Positions 28,061-37,868 are shown, counted from the stretch's first letter. The stretch is DNA of 64,000 bases from Novibacillus thermophilus (GCF_002005165.1 NZ_CP019699.1:1426001-1490000), one strand, 5' to 3'. The notes: a model not told the origin generated them from the letters alone. Numbers and translations: made by a program.

Positions 28061-29434
28061 ATGGCAGAGCGATTGGCACAAACGACAGTTGAACAGTTGG
28101 CGGAATGGGACAAACAGTACTTTCTCCATCCGACGACCTCTCCTAAGGCTCACGTCGAACAAGGACCAAAACTGATCTTTTCCGATGGAGACGGCATTTA
28201 TGTCAACGACGTCAACGGAAACGAGTACATTGACGGCATTTCTATGCTTTGGAACGTCAACTTGGGCCACGGTCAGCAGGAACTGGCGGAAGCGGCAAAA
28301 GAACAGATGGCGAAACTGGCATTCAGCTCGTCGTTCGTCAGTTACTCTAACGAACCGGCTATTCGCCTCGCGGAAAAACTGGCTTCCCTCGCACCTGGGG
28401 ATTTGAATGCGGTCTTTTACACGTCAGGCGGTTCGGAGTCGAATGACACCGCGTTTAAACTCGCCCGCTTTTACTGGCGGATGAAGGGAAAGCCGGAAAA
28501 AACGAAAATTATTGCCTTAGAGCGCAGCTATCACGGCGTGACAATTGCCGCGCAAACGGCAACGAACGTTCCGGCATTCCATCAGTTTTCGGGCTCGAAA
28601 ATTCCGGGCATCTTTCACGCAAGACCCCATCGCGTCGACTGTGAGAGGGGGGAGGCGCACGAACACGGTTGCGGGTGTATCCGAGATCTTATCGAAAGAG
28701 AAGGGGCTGACACGATTGCCGCTGTCATTTTAGAACCGGTGCAGGGCTCGGGGGGTGTCTACATCCCGCCGGACGGTTACTTAGAAGCCGTACGACAATT
28801 GTGCGACGAGCACAACATCTTGATGATCGCCGATGAAGTCATTTGCGGCTTCGGTCGTACCGGAAAGATGTTCGGAGTCGAAAACTGGGGCGTCGTCCCT
28901 GACTTGATGACGATTGCCAAAGGAATTACGAGCGGATACGCCCAATTAGGGGGAGTGCTCATCCGGCAACACATCCGGGATGCACTCGTCCAGTACGAAG
29001 ATGTGCTCGCCCACGGATTCACATACAGCGGGCACCCAACGGCTTGTGCCGTCGGCTTGAAGAACATCGAAATCCTCGAGCGGGACAACCTCATCGACCA
29101 TGTGCGAAAGATGGAGCAAGAGCTGAAAAAAGGCTTTCGCTATTTGGAAGATCGACACAGCATCGTGACGAAGACACGGGCGATTGGGCTATTAGCCGGC
29201 TTTGAACTGTACGCAGACCGTGACAGCGAGACGCCGTTTGACCCATCGGTTAAAGCGGGGCTTACCTTCGTGGAAGAATGTTTTAAACGCAAATTAATCC
29301 TAAGGGCGCTTCGCGCCAACGAAGGGTACAACATTATTGCCGTCTCACCGCCTTTGACTATCAGCGAGGAAGAAATGGAAGAGATGATCCACATTATGGA
29401 CGATGCGCTTCAAGCCTTCAAAAAGAATTTGTAA
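28061..29434 (+). CDS. Class III aminotransferase (putrescine/GABA-type)
   Basis: The 457-aa PLP enzyme has SMLWNVNLGHGQQELAEAA, FYTSGGSESNDTAFKLARFYW, ALERSYHGVTIAAQTAT, MIADEVICGFGRTGKMFGVENW and the PLP lysine in TIAKGITSGYAQLGG. It differs clearly from the other aminotransferase in this cluster and is closest to putrescine- or omega-amino-acid:pyruvate transaminases. It carries an extra His/Cys-rich insert (RVDCERGEAHEHGCGC, about 195-210) seen in some Bacillales members. ATG 28061 has AGGAGGT eight bases before. It is the last gene before a terminator. Confidence 0.87.
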   Translation: MAERLAQTTVEQLAEWDKQYFLHPTTSPKAHVEQGPKLIFSDGDGIYVNDVNGNEYIDGISMLWNVNLGHGQQELAEAAKEQMAKLAFSSSFVSYSNEPAIRLAEKLASLAPGDLNAVFYTSGGSESNDTAFKLARFYWRMKGKPEKTKIIALERSYHGVTIAAQTATNVPAFHQFSGSKIPGIFHARPHRVDCERGEAHEHGCGCIRDLIEREGADTIAAVILEPVQGSGGVYIPPDGYLEAVRQLCDEHNILMIADEVICGFGRTGKMFGVENWGVVPDLMTIAKGITSGYAQLGGVLIRQHIRDALVQYEDVLAHGFTYSGHPTACAVGLKNIEILERDNLIDHVRKMEQELKKGFRYLEDRHSIVTKTRAIGLLAGFELYADRDSETPFDPSVKAGLTFVEECFKRKLILRALRANEGYNIIAVSPPLTISEEEMEEMIHIMDDALQAFKKNL

Positions 29435-29443
29435 GTGTTCCTT

Positions 29444-29473
29444 AAGGGTCGGCTCTTTTCCGACCCTTTTTTA
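29444..29473 (+). terminator. Terminator between aminotransferase and potD2
   Basis: AAGGGTCGG and CCGACCCTT form a 9-bp stem followed by six T residues. Confidence 0.85.
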
Positions 29474-29495
29474 GTGAGGAATATTCGTCCGCTCC

Positions 29496-30602
29496 TTAGT
29501 GCTGCTTAATTTCTGACCATACGCGGTCGTACTCCAAAATGGCGTCTCCGATGTCAGTAAAGTACTCGCTCTTCTCAATAAACTCTGGCGGAGAGTAGAC
29601 AGCGGGGTCGTTTAAAATTTCTTCGTCAATCAGTTCGTGGGCGGCTTTGTTCGGGTTGGCGTAAGGGAAGTCTTTTGATATTTCCGCACTGATCTCTGGC
29701 CTTAAAATAAAGTCGATAAACGCTTCAGCTGCCTGTTTGTTCGGCGCACCGACAGGGATGACAAAGTTGTCCATCCATATGTTCGTGCCTTCTTCCGGCA
29801 GTACGGCTTCAATCGCCGGGTTTTCCCGTTTGGCGAGGTGCGCTTCAGCCCCCCAGACGATGCCGGCTGTCGCTTCCCCGTTGATGAGCATCGTCTTTGG
29901 ACTGTCGCTGTCGTACGCTTTAATGTTGGGCAGTAAGTCCAACAAAATGTCTTTCGATTTCTCGATCACGGCAGGATCAGTCGCGTTCATCGATTCTCCT
30001 TGCAGTTTGTTCGCAATGCCGATTAAGACCCTTTGGTCGTCCAGGACGACGAGGGAGCGTTCAAAATCCGGGTCCCACAAATCTTCGTAGCTATTCACAT
30101 CCTGGTTCACGGCGTCTTTATTGACGGCGATCACGACATTCCCCCACATGTACGGCACGGAATGTTCGTTGCCTGGGTCGAAGGACTGATCCAAAAACTG
30201 CTCGTCAATGTTTTTCAGATTCGCGATGTTGTCCTTGTCAATCGGTTCAAGCAAATCTTGTTTGAGCATAATTTCCACCATGTAGTCACTGGCGACGGAC
30301 AAATCGTAACCGGCTGCACCGCCGCTAATTTTGGCCAACATTTCCTCGTTGGATGAGTACGTGTTGTAGTTGACCCTGATCCCGTACTCTTCTTCAAACT
30401 TTTTAATGACACTGTCCGGCATGTACTCTGACCAAATGAACAAGTTGAGTTCGCCGGAAAGCTGTTCGTCTTGACTGCCCTCTGATGTGCTGCTGTCACC
30501 CGACGTGTCGCTGCTACTGCACCCAGAGATGAATGCGCTTACGGATATAACTAAAACTAAGAGAAGAAAGGACAGTTTCTTTGCGTTTGTTTGCATAATC
30601 AC
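29496..30602 (-). CDS. potD: Spermidine/putrescine-binding lipoprotein (PotD-type, second copy)
   Basis: The 368-aa precursor has a signal peptide with lipobox FISGCSSS and a Ser/Asp/Glu-rich linker. The PotD core follows: LNLFIWSEYMPDSVIKKFEEEYGIRVNYNTYSSNEEML, YMWGNVVIAVNKDAV, MLINGEATAGIVWGAEAHLAK, IWMDNFVIPVGAPNKQAAEAFIDFI. The GTG at 30602 is 6 bases after GGGAGG; ATG 30596 is the alternative. It is the last gene of the potA-potB-potC-speB-potD unit transcribed to the left. It is similar to, but clearly diverged from, the copy at 21413. Confidence 0.92.
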   Translation of the reverse strand: MIMQTNAKKLSFLLLVLVISVSAFISGCSSSDTSGDSSTSEGSQDEQLSGELNLFIWSEYMPDSVIKKFEEEYGIRVNYNTYSSNEEMLAKISGGAAGYDLSVASDYMVEIMLKQDLLEPIDKDNIANLKNIDEQFLDQSFDPGNEHSVPYMWGNVVIAVNKDAVNQDVNSYEDLWDPDFERSLVVLDDQRVLIGIANKLQGESMNATDPAVIEKSKDILLDLLPNIKAYDSDSPKTMLINGEATAGIVWGAEAHLAKRENPAIEAVLPEEGTNIWMDNFVIPVGAPNKQAAEAFIDFILRPEISAEISKDFPYANPNKAAHELIDEEILNDPAVYSPPEFIEKSEYFTDIGDAILEYDRVWSEIKQH

Positions 30603-30644
30603 TCGAAACCTCCCTTTGAAATCTACAATGCGTTAACATGTCGC

Positions 30645-31514
30645 CTAAAACCAGTAACTGAGGATCGCTTCCCGAACGAGTTTTGCGGCTGTCATATCTG
30701 TAATACCGCTATGGTCGAGATGGGGCGACACTTCGACGAGATCCATGCCGACGACATTTAATTCCTTCAAGAGGTGGATCGCTTCAAAGGCTTCAGCGGA
30801 AGAGATGCCGCCCGGTTCCGGCGTCCCTGTTCCGGGGCAGTAGGCCGGATCGATGCAGTCGATGTCAAAGGTGACGTAAACCGGTCGGTTTTGCAGGTGC
30901 TTGATGTCGTCTTTAAGTGGAGACAGAACGGTGTAGCGACGCATGTGCGACATGGCGTCGGCGTAGCGGAACTCGTGCTGTTCTCCGGAGCGGATGCCGT
31001 AGTGGTAAACTTTCCCCTTCCCTAACAGCTCAATCACCCGGCGGATGACCGTGGCGTGGGACCGCTTTTCCCCGAAGAACGAATCCCGCAAATCCGTGTG
31101 GGCGTCAAAGTGCAACACGACGAGATCAGGGTAATGTTCGGCCACTGCTTGAATGCACGGCAGTGAGATAAGGTGTTCACCGCCGAGAACGAACGGGACC
31201 TTCTTGTCTTGAACCACCTCCTTGACGCCTTTATAGATGATGTTCAAACTTTCATCGACATTGCCGAAAGGAAGGACGAGATCACCTTTGTCGTAGACCG
31301 GTACATTTGATAAGTGTCGGTCGACGTAAGGGCTGTATTCTTCTAAACCGTAAGACGCATGGCGTATCCCCTGGGGACCGAAACGCGTCCCGGTTTTAAA
31401 ACTGACCGAGTAGTCCATCGGTGCGCCGACAATGACCACTTTTGCTTGGTCGTAATCCGATTGCGTGTAGTTGAAAACACCTGTTGACTGCCATTTGCGG
31501 TTGAGTTCTGTCAA
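30645..31514 (-). CDS. speB: Agmatinase
   Basis: Agmatinase hydrolyses agmatine to putrescine and urea with a binuclear manganese centre. The 289-aa product has VLGGEHLISLP, the metal ligands in LHFDAHTDLRD (about 116-126) and the second ligand set in VTFDIDCIDPAYCPGTGTPEPGG (about 208-230). The C-terminus has DLVEVSPHLDHSGITDMTAAKL. All metal-binding residues are present. It sits in the middle of the polyamine importer operon, so imported agmatine could be turned into putrescine. Confidence 0.94.
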   Translation of the reverse strand: MTELNRKWQSTGVFNYTQSDYDQAKVVIVGAPMDYSVSFKTGTRFGPQGIRHASYGLEEYSPYVDRHLSNVPVYDKGDLVLPFGNVDESLNIIYKGVKEVVQDKKVPFVLGGEHLISLPCIQAVAEHYPDLVVLHFDAHTDLRDSFFGEKRSHATVIRRVIELLGKGKVYHYGIRSGEQHEFRYADAMSHMRRYTVLSPLKDDIKHLQNRPVYVTFDIDCIDPAYCPGTGTPEPGGISSAEAFEAIHLLKELNVVGMDLVEVSPHLDHSGITDMTAAKLVREAILSYWF

Positions 31515-31526
31515 TGTCGATACCTC

Positions 31527-32315
31527 CTAAGATACATTTTCTTTTTTCATGCGGATGCGTTCAGCAATAATGACAATGGTGAGCGTCACGATTAACATGA
31601 TCGTCGAAAGGGCGTTAATTTCAGGCGTTACTCCGAACTTCACCATCGAGAAAATTTTTAACGGCAACGTCGTACTGCTCGGTCCGGCAACGAAGAAACT
31701 GATGATGACGTCGTCAATGGAAAGGGTAAAGGCGAGCAGAGCTCCGGCGACAATGCCAGGCGCGATAATCGGGAGGGTTACTCTTACAAACGTCTGCCAC
31801 TCATTGGCGCCGAGATCCATGGCCGCCTCTTCTATCGACCGGTCAAACCCTTCTAACCGGGCACGGACGACGACGACGACAAAGGGAACGCTGAACGTAA
31901 TGTGGGCGATGACTAATGTTGTGATCCCCAGCGGTATTTCGACAGTCGCAAAAAAAGCTAACAAAGAAATGCCCATCACGATTTCCGGGATCACGATCGG
32001 CAAGTAGAGCATGCCGTCTAAAGCTGTTTTTCCTCGAAAGTGGTAGCGGTACATCCCGACGGCTGCTAATGTCCCGATCATGGTCGATGCGATTGTCGAA
32101 ATGAACGCCACTGTCAGACTGACTTTTGTGGCATCGAGAACGTCGGTGTTTTGCAGCAGCGCCCCGTACCAGTCAAATGTGAACCCTGTCCAGACAGCAT
32201 TTAAGCGCGACTGGTTGAACGAAAAGGCGATGAGGATGACGATCGGGATATACAAAAACGCGTAAATGAACCCGGCGTACAGGATGGATGGCCAACGGTT
32301 CAGTCGGCGTTTCAT
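31527..32315 (-). CDS. potC: Polyamine ABC transporter permease PotC
   Basis: A 262-aa inner-membrane permease with six predicted helices. The BPD_transp_1 EAA loop reads EEAAMDLGANEWQTFVRVTLPIIAPGIVAG (about 168-197). The start IYAFLYIPIVILIAFSFNQSRLNAVWTGFT is typical of PotC. I chose the ATG at 32315, which overlaps the potB stop by one base and has GGAGGTG upstream; the longer frame is not supported. Confidence 0.93.
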   Translation of the reverse strand: MKRRLNRWPSILYAGFIYAFLYIPIVILIAFSFNQSRLNAVWTGFTFDWYGALLQNTDVLDATKVSLTVAFISTIASTMIGTLAAVGMYRYHFRGKTALDGMLYLPIVIPEIVMGISLLAFFATVEIPLGITTLVIAHITFSVPFVVVVVRARLEGFDRSIEEAAMDLGANEWQTFVRVTLPIIAPGIVAGALLAFTLSIDDVIISFFVAGPSSTTLPLKIFSMVKFGVTPEINALSTIMLIVTLTIVIIAERIRMKKENVS

Positions 32316-33226
32316 TACAGCACCTCCATTCCTTTCTTGTCCCCGCCAGAACGCAAGTAAATGAGAACAAATATTAGCGTGAGGATCATCAATATGACGG
32401 AAGCGGCTGAACCAAAGGGCCAATCCCTCGCCGTTAGAAATTGGTTCCTGATTAAGTTTCCAATGAGCATGGTCTTCGATCCTCCCATTAAGTCAGGGAT
32501 AAAAAACAGACCTAATGTCGGGATGAAGACGAGAAGGCATCCGGCGACGACGCCTGGCATCGTGAGCGGCAGGGTCACTTTCGCAAACGTTTGCCAAGGT
32601 TTGGCGCCTAAATCGCTGGCCGCTTCTAGCAGATTCTGGTCTAGTTTCTCGATAGATGCGTACAGCGGTAAAACCATGAACGGAAAGAGGGTGTACGCCA
32701 GCCCGACCATAACTGCCCCAGTGTTGTACAGCATCTCAAACGGTTCAGAAATGACGCCGAGCTGTAAAAGGACGGTGTTGATGACGCCTTCTGTCCTCAA
32801 CAGCACAATCCACGCATACGTTCGGATCAAAGAGTTGGTCCAGAACGGAACGACGATGAGCATGAGCAGGATGTTGCGGTATTTCCGCGGAGCCCTTGCG
32901 ACGATGTAGGCGAACGGGTAGCCAAATACGAGGCAGATGACAGTCGTCAAGGCAGCAATCAAAATCGACTCCCACAAAATGTTTAAATAGAGGGGGTCAA
33001 AAAAGCGAACGTAATTTTCAAGAGTAAAAGAGTACTCAACGCCACCGTAGAGGCCTCGCACAGCAAAACTCATCATGAAAATGAAAATTAAAGGAAAGAC
33101 GAAAAATAAGATCATCCAGAAGGTGACAGGAGATATCGTCCAGCTCAGTCCGATTAAATTTCTGAAGCGTTGTGAATGAAGTCGTTTCGAAACGGCTGTT
33201 TGACTGAGGTTTGATTTGCTGCTCAT
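32315..33226 (-). CDS. potB: Polyamine ABC transporter permease PotB
   Basis: A 303-aa permease partner of PotC. It has a cytoplasmic N-terminus, six membrane segments beginning ISPVTFWMILFFVFPLIFIFMMSF and the EAA loop LLEAASDLGAKPWQTFAKVTLPLTMPGVVAG. The conserved YAWIVLL and FIPDLMGG regions are present. Its start overlaps the potA stop by 4 bp (ATGA), so potA, potB and potC are translationally coupled. Confidence 0.93.
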   Translation of the reverse strand: MSSKSNLSQTAVSKRLHSQRFRNLIGLSWTISPVTFWMILFFVFPLIFIFMMSFAVRGLYGGVEYSFTLENYVRFFDPLYLNILWESILIAALTTVICLVFGYPFAYIVARAPRKYRNILLMLIVVPFWTNSLIRTYAWIVLLRTEGVINTVLLQLGVISEPFEMLYNTGAVMVGLAYTLFPFMVLPLYASIEKLDQNLLEAASDLGAKPWQTFAKVTLPLTMPGVVAGCLLVFIPTLGLFFIPDLMGGSKTMLIGNLIRNQFLTARDWPFGSAASVILMILTLIFVLIYLRSGGDKKGMEVL

Positions 33227-34296
33227 GATTTGACCACCACAGCTTTTTTCGGCTCCCAGCTGACGAAAACGTCGCTGTTTGGCTGGTAGACGTGTTTCTC
33301 GTCAGGGACTGAACTGACCGTGATGTGTTGCTGCCACGGCAGTGAAACCGTCGTTTTGATCACGGACCCGACGTATATGTGTTCCACAACTTTTCCGGGG
33401 ATCTTGATCGCCTGCTCGGACACGTCGTCTACAATTTTCAGTTGTTCTGGCCGAATGGCAACAGTCGCTGACCCGTTCATTTTCAACAGTTCTGACTGTG
33501 GAACGGGGATTTTATGACCAGAAAGTTCTATATAGGCGTAACCGTTCTCAAAACCGACGACTGTTCCTTCGAAAATGTTGGTCTCCCCGATAAAATCTGC
33601 GACGAAGCGAGAAGCGGGCCGCTCGTAAATTTCATCGGGCGTTCCGACTTGTTCAATCACCCCGTGATTCATCACCGCGATTCGGTCAGACATGGTCAGG
33701 GCCTCTTCCTGATCATGAGTGACGTAAACAAACGTAATCCCCAGTTTTTGCTGCAGATGTTTTAATTCAACTTGCATTTGTTTCCGCAGCTTAAGGTCGA
33801 GGGCGCCGAGGGGCTCGTCCAACAGCAGGACTTTCGGACTGTTGACAATCGCTCTGGCAATGGCGACGCGTTGTTTTTGGCCGCCGCTTAACTGGTCCGG
33901 CTTGCGGGTTGAGAAATCTTCCAACTGGACGAGTTTTAGCGCTTCACTTACACGGGGTTCAATTTCGCTTTTCTTCAATTTTTTCATTTTCAAACCGAAC
34001 GCGACGTTTTCGTAGACGCTCATGTGGGGGAAGAGGGCATAACTTTGAAAGACAGTGTTGACGTCCCGCTTGTGGGGCGGGATTCCGTGTACGACTTGGC
34101 CGTCTATCGAAATCTCGCCTTCAGTCGGCTGTTCGAAGCCGGCAATCATGCGCAATGTGGTCGTTTTCCCGCATCCAGAGGGACCGAGGAGCGTGAGGAA
34201 CTCCCCTTTGTTAATGTGCATGGTGACGTTGTTCACGACGACGTTGTCAGAAAAACTTTTGACCACGTTGTGTAACTGGACCATGTGTTGCTTCAA
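33223..34296 (-). CDS. potA: Polyamine ABC transporter ATP-binding protein PotA
   Basis: The ATPase energises the PotBC importer at the inner face of the membrane. The product (about 357 aa) has Walker A LLGPSGCGKTTTLRMIAG, Q-loop FQSYALFPHMSVYENVAFGL, signature LSGGQKQRVAIARAIV, Walker B VLLLDEPLGALDLKLR and H-loop VTHDQEEALTMSD. A C-terminal TOBE domain follows (from about 285). The start is uncertain: TTG 34296 has GGTGGAG at good spacing, ATG 34284 does not. Upstream codons to 34461 lack similarity. It heads the leftward potABC-speB-potD operon. Confidence 0.93.
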   Translation of the reverse strand: MKQHMVQLHNVVKSFSDNVVVNNVTMHINKGEFLTLLGPSGCGKTTTLRMIAGFEQPTEGEISIDGQVVHGIPPHKRDVNTVFQSYALFPHMSVYENVAFGLKMKKLKKSEIEPRVSEALKLVQLEDFSTRKPDQLSGGQKQRVAIARAIVNSPKVLLLDEPLGALDLKLRKQMQVELKHLQQKLGITFVYVTHDQEEALTMSDRIAVMNHGVIEQVGTPDEIYERPASRFVADFIGETNIFEGTVVGFENGYAYIELSGHKIPVPQSELLKMNGSATVAIRPEQLKIVDDVSEQAIKIPGKVVEHIYVGSVIKTTVSLPWQQHITVSSVPDEKHVYQPNSDVFVSWEPKKAVVVKS

Positions 34297-34400
34297 ACAT
34301 CTCCACCCCTTTTTGTCTTTCGGAGTCCAAACGAGACAGCCGCAAGTTTTTGGTTGTGAACTGGAGGAGGGAAAGGCGCATTTTCGTATCATTAATGTAA

Positions 34401-34416
34401 ATGATAGCGCTAACAA
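34401..34416 (+). promoter_or_regulatory. cre site between potA and amidohydrolase
   Basis: ATGATAGCGCTAACAA matches the CcpA catabolite-responsive consensus WTGNNARCGNWWWCAW at every position. It lies in the 207-bp divergent control region and could repress either or both operons when preferred sugars are present. Confidence 0.6.
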
Positions 34417-34503
34417 TTGCACTAGCCAAATTGTTAAAAATCGTTGTACAATAATAGACATACTGTAAACATACGTATACAGTCGAGAGAGGTGATCGAT
34501 GTC

Positions 34504-36119
34504 TTGTATGCCGACAAAGCGTTTTTAGGCGGGCAGGTCATCACAGTAGACCGCGAGCATCGCATTCAAGAAGCCGTGGCGACGAAAGGGAACCGCATTT
34601 TGGCTGTTGGGAGCAACGAGGACATCAAGCCGCTGATCGGCAAGGATACGACGGTGATCGAGTTGGGAGGCAATAGCGTCTTGCCAGGTTTTGTCGATTC
34701 TCACCTGCACATGACGATGTACGGTACGAATCAACTTGGCATAAGTTGTAAAGCGCCCCACATCCAGTCGATTGAAGATATTCTGGACGCATTGCGCCAA
34801 AAGGCTCGCGAGACACCTAAAGGCCAATGGGTGAGGGCGTGGGGTTTTAACGAATTAAGGATAAAAGAAAAGCGGTATCCGACAAGGAAAGAGTTGGATG
34901 AAGTTTCCCAGGAACACCCGATAATCGTCATCCGGACGTGCGCCCACATCTCCATCGTGAACAGTTTGGCACTAAAACTGGCCGGCATCGATGAGCATAC
35001 CCCTGATCCGGAGGGCGGAAAGATCGGCCGCGATGAGAACGGAGTGCCGAACGGGGTGATGATCGAAGCGGCCCATATGCACATGTTTGAAACGGCGAAG
35101 TTCAGTGACGACGAGATGCGGAAGGCGTTGACTTTGGCATCAGAGGACTTTGTGCGGGCCGGGATTACGAGTGTTCACGACGCGGGAGGGTATGGGCCCG
35201 ACAATTTGAGAGTGATGCATCAAGCCGTTCAGTCTGGAGATGTGAAGGTCAGGATTTACGCCATGGTGTGCGCTTTGAACAACTCCGAAGAATTTGTGGA
35301 CAAAATGATCCAATCCGGCGTGACGACGGGTCTCGGGACGAAAGGTTTAAAATCGGGCCGGCAAAAGTCTTTACAGACGGGAGCAGCACCGGCCCAACAG
35401 CGGCGACGCGGCAACCGTACACGAACAACCCAGAAGATTGCGGAGTGCTGTATTACAGCCAGGAGAGATTGAACGCCGTGCTTGGCCGCGCCCATGAAAA
35501 AGGATTTCAAATTACAGCCCACGCACAAGGGGACCGCGCCATTGAAATGGTGTTGAACTGCATTGAAACGGCTCTAGCCAAACATCCACGCCGCAATCAC
35601 CGTCACCGGATTGAACATGCAGGCATAACGATGCCGGACTTGTTGGCCAGAATGAAGGGCCTCGGTGTCGTCCCGATCCCGAATCCCGCCTTTTGCTACG
35701 AATTCGGCGACAGCTACCTGGAATACTACGGTGACCGCGTTCAGCACATGTATCCAGTCCGAGACTTTGTAGATAACGGGATGATGGTGGCCGGTGCTTC
35801 TGACAGCCCAGTTACACATTGCGACCCACTGCTCGGCATTCACGCTGCGGTGAATAGAAAAAGCGAGTCTGGAAAAGAGATCGGGGCCAATCAGCGCATC
35901 AGCGTGTTAGAAGCGATCAGGCTGTATACGTGGAACGGTGCGTACGCCAGCTTTGAGGAGAAGATCAAAGGCAGCATCGAAACTGGAAAACTGGCAGACC
36001 TCGTCGTGCTCAATGAACCGATATTGAATGTGTCGACTGAGCGCATTAAAGATTTGCAGGTGACGATGACGCTCATAGACGGAAAAGTTGTGTATAGCGG
36101 GGATGAACCGTTATTTTGA
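34504..36119 (+). pseudogene. Amidohydrolase (YtcJ-like, Amidohydro_3), one frameshift
   Basis: Two frames make one protein of about 538 aa. The first carries ADKAFLGGQVITVDREHRIQ, the metal motif VLPGFVDSHLHMTMYGTNQLG, WVRAWGFNE and GITSVHDAGGYG up to VTTGLG. The second continues DERFKIGPAKVFTDGSSTGPTAATRQPY, FQITAHAQGDRAIEMVL, HRHRIEHAGI and MMVAGASDSPVTHCDPL, to LADLVVLNEPILNVS. One G added to the three-G run at 35335-35337 joins them. YtcJ-type enzymes are zinc-dependent amidohydrolases of mostly unknown substrate. TTG 34504 fits the GAGAGAGGTG site; GTG 34492 is an alternative. All metal ligands are present, so sequence error is likely. Confidence 0.82.
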
Positions 36120-36172
36120 AATTGCAGAATAGGCGATATGTTGTGTAAAATGGTGAAATGGAGGTGAATGCC

Positions 36173-36385
36173 ATGAAGCGGCACACGTTTGACAAAGTGT
36201 ATTTTACTGTCACGATCGCACTGTTTTTAACTGTCTTGTTTCCGGTGTTTCAACTGGGCAATAAAGCGTTTCCGATTGTGTTTGGATTGCCCTTCAGTTT
36301 TTTTTGGGTGGTGATGTGGGCTGTCGTTACGTTTACCGCCGTCTTAATCTTGTATGTCCTGGATCCAGATAAAAGGGGGGAATAG
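36173..36385 (+). CDS. DUF3311 family small membrane protein (YhjC-like)
   Basis: A 70-aa protein with two membrane helices (VTIALFLTVLFPVFQLG and SFFWVVMWAVVTFTAVLILYVLD). The family accompanies sodium:solute symporters as a probable small subunit (Bacillus YhjC with YhjB). ATG 36173 has GGAGGTGA. The gene lies 4 bp before the symporter start, consistent with that pairing. Confidence 0.88.
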   Translation: MKRHTFDKVYFTVTIALFLTVLFPVFQLGNKAFPIVFGLPFSFFWVVMWAVVTFTAVLILYVLDPDKRGE

Positions 36386-36389
36386 AAGC

Positions 36390-37868
36390 GTGCAAGACTG
36401 GCAAATTGCTTTAGTGTTAATGGTCGCTTATTTGGTCATTGCTCTTTTAATCGGAATACTGGCCGGCAAGGGAAAGGGGCACGTGACACTGGATGAGTTC
36501 ACAGTGGGCGGAAGAAACCTCGGCCTCTTGGTCACCTGGTTTCTCATGGGGGGTGCCATATTCAGCGCCTTTGCGTTTTTAGGGGCACCGGGGTGGGCTT
36601 ATTCCCGCGGTGCACCTGCTTTGTATGTGTTGGCTTATACGGCATTTGCCATTTTGCCGTGGTATGTCGTTGGCCCGAAAATTGGCCGCATCGGGCGCAG
36701 GCGCGAATTGTACTCTCTCGTCGGATTTTTACAGGGTCGTTACCCGATGAAAACACTCGCCGTGTTAGTCGGACTGATTGTGTTTTTTGCTTCCATACAG
36801 TATCTGGCCACGCAGATGAAAGGGATGGCCATCATCTTCAATATCATGACGGAAGGGCGCGTCCCCTTTTGGTTAGGGGCGTTACTGGCCTACGCCATTG
36901 TCGTCATTTACGTGGCGACGGGAGGATTGAGAGCGGCGGCGTGGTCAGACGTGTTTCAAGGGTTGCTCATGATCGTCATATCGTGGACGGTCGGGTTTGC
37001 CGTCGTCATTCAACTTTACGGAAGTACGACAGAAATGTTCACTCGCATTGCCCAGACCAACCCCGGGTTTTTGGAAATCGGGACAGAAGGTTCGACGATG
37101 TCCCCCATGGCCTACACTACCCTTATTCTGGTTTCTGCCATTGGCTTTCTCATGTGGCCGCACCTGTTTTCCAGGTCTTATTCTTCCAATGCGTTGACTG
37201 TAAAACGGACGGTGATCGCGTATCCTGTGTTTGCCCTGTTTGTCGTCCCCTTGTTGTTAGTAGGATTTGCCGGAGTTGGATTAGTGGAGCAAGGGCAACT
37301 GGGCGAACCGGATCAAATTCTTCCCTATTTAATTACGACCGTTTTACAAATCCCTGGCTGGTTGTACGGACTCGTCGGAGCAGCCGCCCTGGCAGCAGCC
37401 ATGTCCAGTGCCGACGTCATTACCCACAGTGCCTCCCTCGAATTTACGGACGGTGTAATCAAAAATTTGTGGACGAACTTATCGGATAAAACGGTACTTC
37501 TCGTGATACGTACCGCCGTTGTCGTCATCGGTGCTCTGGCTTACCTCGTAGCCGTGTTCGGCGGCCAAGGGTTGATTGCCCTTTTGGCAGGAGCATACGG
37601 CTCGATTGTCCAGTTTGCCCCGGGAGTCTACAGTGCGATGTACTGGAAGCGGGGAACGCCGGCAGGGGTCGTCGCAGGATTGGCTGCGGGGTTTGCCGTC
37701 AATTTTTACTACCAAATTGTAAACCCCGTCACACCGCTGGACATTCACGCCGGGATACTGGGACTCGCGGTCAACGTTCTCGTCTTCGTTGTCGTGAGTT
37801 ATGTGACGAAGCCGCAATCTGAAGATATCGTCAAAGACTATGTGGAAACGAACGGAACAGCCAGTTGA
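36390..37868 (+). CDS. Sodium:solute symporter (SSS family, YhjB-like)
   Basis: A 492-aa transporter with about 13 membrane segments. Visible SSS features are FTVGGRNLGLLVTWFLMGGAIFSAFAFLGAPGWAY near 30-70, the YVATGGLRAAAWSDVFQGLLM signature near 175-195 and the AAALAAAMSSADVITHSASLEF region that carries sodium-binding residues. GTG 36390 has AAAAGGGGGG eight bases before; the frame runs back into the DUF3311 gene. The substrate is unknown. The location after an amidohydrolase suggests uptake of the amidohydrolase substrate or a related carboxylate. Confidence 0.9.
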   Translation: MQDWQIALVLMVAYLVIALLIGILAGKGKGHVTLDEFTVGGRNLGLLVTWFLMGGAIFSAFAFLGAPGWAYSRGAPALYVLAYTAFAILPWYVVGPKIGRIGRRRELYSLVGFLQGRYPMKTLAVLVGLIVFFASIQYLATQMKGMAIIFNIMTEGRVPFWLGALLAYAIVVIYVATGGLRAAAWSDVFQGLLMIVISWTVGFAVVIQLYGSTTEMFTRIAQTNPGFLEIGTEGSTMSPMAYTTLILVSAIGFLMWPHLFSRSYSSNALTVKRTVIAYPVFALFVVPLLLVGFAGVGLVEQGQLGEPDQILPYLITTVLQIPGWLYGLVGAAALAAAMSSADVITHSASLEFTDGVIKNLWTNLSDKTVLLVIRTAVVVIGALAYLVAVFGGQGLIALLAGAYGSIVQFAPGVYSAMYWKRGTPAGVVAGLAAGFAVNFYYQIVNPVTPLDIHAGILGLAVNVLVFVVVSYVTKPQSEDIVKDYVETNGTAS

